A DNA stretch of 16,641 bases. Source: an uncultured Prevotella sp. (GTDB taxonomy: Bacteria > Bacteroidota > Bacteroidia > Bacteroidales > Bacteroidaceae). The stretch covers positions 1-16,641 of the forward strand of contig CABUHE010000035.1 of NCBI GenBank assembly GCA_902491375.1, in the 5' to 3' direction. Under the pieces are notes generated by a model. It ran no database searches, had not been told where the DNA came from, and was given only the letters and a program-made list of their open reading frames with translations. The position numbers were made by a program, and so were the translations under genes. Shown here piece after piece: positions 15,084 to 16,641 of this stretch (position 1 is its first letter; the number at the start of each line of letters is the position of its first letter).

Positions 15084-15598
15084 TAAACTATGATTTGAAG
15101 AAAATACGTGCGGTTATTTTTGACGTAGACGGTGTGCTGAGTCAGGATACAGTACCGCTACATCCGTCTGGTGAGCCGATGCGTACAGTTAATATAAAGG
15201 ATGGTTATGCCATTCAGTTGGCATGTAAATTGGGATTGCGCATTGTTATCATGACAGGCGGAACAACTGAAAGTGTGCGTTTGCGTTATCAGCATCTTGG
15301 CGTGGAAGATATTCTTATGGGATGTTCTGTCAAGATAAATACTTATGAGAAACTTTTGGCTAAGTATGGATTGACTGATGAAGAGGTTATTTACATGGGT
15401 GACGACATACCTGACTATGAGGTAATGCAGCGTTGTGGTTGTCCTTGTTGTCCGGCTGACGCTTGTCCTGACATAAAGGCAATCAGCAGATATGTTAGTC
15501 ATATTCCAGGTGGTCTAGGATGTGGTCGTGATATAATCGAACAGGTACTTCGCGCGCAAGGGAAGTGGATTGCTGACGAACAGGCATTTGGATGGTAG
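15080..15598 (+). CDS. kdsC: KdsC-like HAD phosphatase (3-deoxy-manno-octulosonate-8-phosphate phosphatase)
   Basis: Probably removes phosphate from KDO-8-phosphate in lipopolysaccharide core synthesis. The 172-aa protein has HAD motif I DVDGVL (D15, D17), motif II MTGG (T59), a motif III lysine near 85, and motif IV GDDIPDYEVM (D108, D109, D112), with no cap domain, as in the KdsC/YrbI tetramer family. The C-terminal GGLGCGRDIIEQVLRAQG fits the family tail that closes the neighbouring active site. Five cysteines fall within 119-129. It overlaps the DUF2520 gene by four bases and precedes maf by 47 bases. Confidence 0.88.
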   Translation: MINYDLKKIRAVIFDVDGVLSQDTVPLHPSGEPMRTVNIKDGYAIQLACKLGLRIVIMTGGTTESVRLRYQHLGVEDILMGCSVKINTYEKLLAKYGLTDEEVIYMGDDIPDYEVMQRCGCPCCPADACPDIKAISRYVSHIPGGLGCGRDIIEQVLRAQGKWIADEQAFGW

Positions 15599-15645
15599 GG
15601 TAGTAAGTACGTAACAAAGTATAGCAAATAAAAATAAGAACTAAG

Positions 15646-16218
15646 ATGAAAACAAATTATCATATAATCCTTGCAAGCAATAGTCCTCGTAGGAAAGAGC
15701 TGTTGTCAAAACTTGACGTTGAGTTTGAGGTTAATGTTATTGATGGTATTAGCGAGTCTTACCCTTCAGATTTACCGGCAATGGAAATTGCTGGCTACAT
15801 AGCTGCGGAGAAGGCAGATGCTTATAAAAAAATTATCAGCGGGAATAATCTTGTTATAACAGCTGATACTGTTGTTGTAGTAGACGGGGAAGTGCTTGGC
15901 AAACCTAAAGACCTTGATGATGCCAAACGCATGTTAAGACGTCTTAGTGGTAAGACTCATTATGTAGTAACCGGCGTATGTCTTACAACAGCGTCAAGTC
16001 AGCGTCGTTTCTCAGTCATAACTGATGTCGTTTTTAAGGAACTTACAGACGACGAGATTAATTATTATGTTGAAAAATACAAGCCTTTGGATAAGGCTGG
16101 AGCATACGGTATTCAGGAATGGATTGGTTACATAGGTGTAACATCAATAACAGGCAGTTTCTTCAATGTTATGGGCTTGCCTGTGCAACGAATATACGAG
16201 GAACTGAAAAAGTTTTAA
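15646..16218 (+). CDS. maf: Maf-type nucleoside triphosphate pyrophosphatase
   Basis: Hydrolyses non-canonical or pyrimidine nucleoside triphosphates to monophosphates (house-cleaning). The 190-aa protein has the Maf signature SNSPRRKELL (11-20), the acidic site ADTVV (D74), GKPKD (85-89), and the C-terminal KAGAYGIQEW and GSFFNVMGLPV blocks. The AGAYGIQ block is closer to the dTTP/UTP-type YhdE group than to YceF, but this assignment is tentative. It is the last gene of the plus-strand operon; only a weak hairpin (16265-16280, 6 bp) follows. Confidence 0.93.
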   Translation: MKTNYHIILASNSPRRKELLSKLDVEFEVNVIDGISESYPSDLPAMEIAGYIAAEKADAYKKIISGNNLVITADTVVVVDGEVLGKPKDLDDAKRMLRRLSGKTHYVVTGVCLTTASSQRRFSVITDVVFKELTDDEINYYVEKYKPLDKAGAYGIQEWIGYIGVTSITGSFFNVMGLPVQRIYEELKKF

Positions 16219-16307
16219 GCAATACTTATGTTATGAGTGTATATTTCCGGTAGAATTTGAGTCTTATTCTTAACAGAATATTGCTTGAGAAGTTGTTTTA
16301 ATAATAA

Positions 16308-16641
16308 ATCATTAGTGTCCAATAAAAATGGACGAGTTAAAAATTTAATCAAATAGTCCTTCAAAAAGGGGACAATCGAGTTCTTTGACATCATTGAAAT
16401 TAGTCTTATCGAACAGGTCACGTAAGTGGGTTTTGTCCGTTAGAGAGATACTTAGAATCTGCAAAACTTCGTAAGTTGAGCGTTTCAATTGCATATCGTG
16501 TTGAACTATAGCTACAAGACAGTAAGTAATGATCGCCACACTGATTTGAATGCGGACAGCGTTTTCTGTTGTACCCCAGAACCTCTTTATTTTAACGTGA
16601 GTTCGGTATAAGAAAACGATTGAAAAAGTTGTGGGAATGAG
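16308..16641 (-). mobile_element. Right end of an IS4-family insertion sequence
   Basis: The last transposase codons (stop at 16345-16347) are followed on the minus strand by a short AT-rich tail and the inverted repeat GTCCA/TGGAC (16317-16321 with 16329-16333). This resembles, from memory, the terminal region of Bacteroides IS4-type elements near ATTAGTGTCCAA. The exact boundary and any target duplication cannot be set because the other end is outside the window. Confidence 0.6.
16345..16641 (-). pseudogene. C-terminal part of IS4-family (DDE) transposase, partial or degraded
   Basis: The frame is open from the window edge to a stop at 16345. From about 16592 downward it reads KIKRFWGTTENAVRIQ, then AIITYCLVAIVQHDMQLKRS and a tail ending PLFEGLFD, the familiar C terminus of Bacteroidetes IS4 transposases (DUF4372-associated group). 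The 16 codons upstream of it (16641-16594) do not show the expected WQIELFFKWIKQ-like stretch with the catalytic Glu of the YREK motif. So the copy may be frameshifted, deleted or fused at this point. Whether a working copy lies beyond the window cannot be decided. Confidence 0.7.

Noticed and set aside
16215..16421. 68-codon open frame on the minus strand
   Set aside because: It overlaps the transposase C terminus in another frame and runs into the intergenic tail; not a plausible protein.
1..16641. CRISPR array, tRNA or rRNA genes
   Set aside because: No regularly spaced direct repeats, cloverleaf or rRNA-like sequence was noticed on either strand.

Overview
The window looks like a chromosomal piece of a Bacteroidales bacterium, most likely Prevotella or a close relative. 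The evidence is three promoters of the Bacteroidetes type (TTG, about 20 bases, TAnnTTTG), AT-rich spacers with few Shine-Dalgarno sequences, a TonB-dependent receptor with an N-terminal carboxypeptidase-regulatory-like domain, and an IS4-type transposase tail familiar from Bacteroides and Prevotella. No rRNA, tRNA or CRISPR array was seen.

Layout, left to right. (1) 1-2738, minus strand: a copper module. A small AraC-type regulator with its own N-terminal heavy-metal-binding (HMA) domain lies directly upstream of a CopA-type Cu(I) P-type ATPase that lacks almost all of the usual nucleotide-binding (N) domain. A strong hairpin at 62-109 closes the unit. (2) 2863-9753, minus strand: a complete glycine cleavage cluster in the transcription order lipoate-protein ligase, gcvT, gcvH, gcvPA, gcvPB, lpd. 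It has a good promoter before lplA, a terminator-like hairpin between gcvH and gcvPA, and a perfect 17-bp dyad between gcvPB and lpd. The ligase can lipoylate GcvH; P (two subunits), H, T and L then convert glycine to CO2, ammonia and methylene-tetrahydrofolate with reduction of NAD+. (3) 9754-10199: an AT-rich insulator with tandem hairpins and repeated GTAAAA/TTTTAC hexamers. (4) 10200-13643, minus strand: a GNAT/FemAB-like protein followed by a TonB-dependent receptor of unknown substrate. (5) 13644-13759: a compact divergent promoter region. (6) 13760-16218, plus strand: nitroreductase-like protein, Rossmann/DUF2520 protein, KdsC-like HAD phosphatase and Maf-type nucleotide pyrophosphatase, probably one operon. 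(7) 16308-16641, minus strand: the C-terminal end of an IS4-family transposase running off the window.

Most genes are ordinary conserved functions. The parts that deserve a second look are the HMA-AraC regulator paired with an N-domain-poor CopA, the RNA hairpins inside the glycine cleavage operon, two GACAC/GTGTC dyads flanking the lplA start, and promoter positions that move three start codons. All family assignments come from reading motifs by eye; no database search was run.
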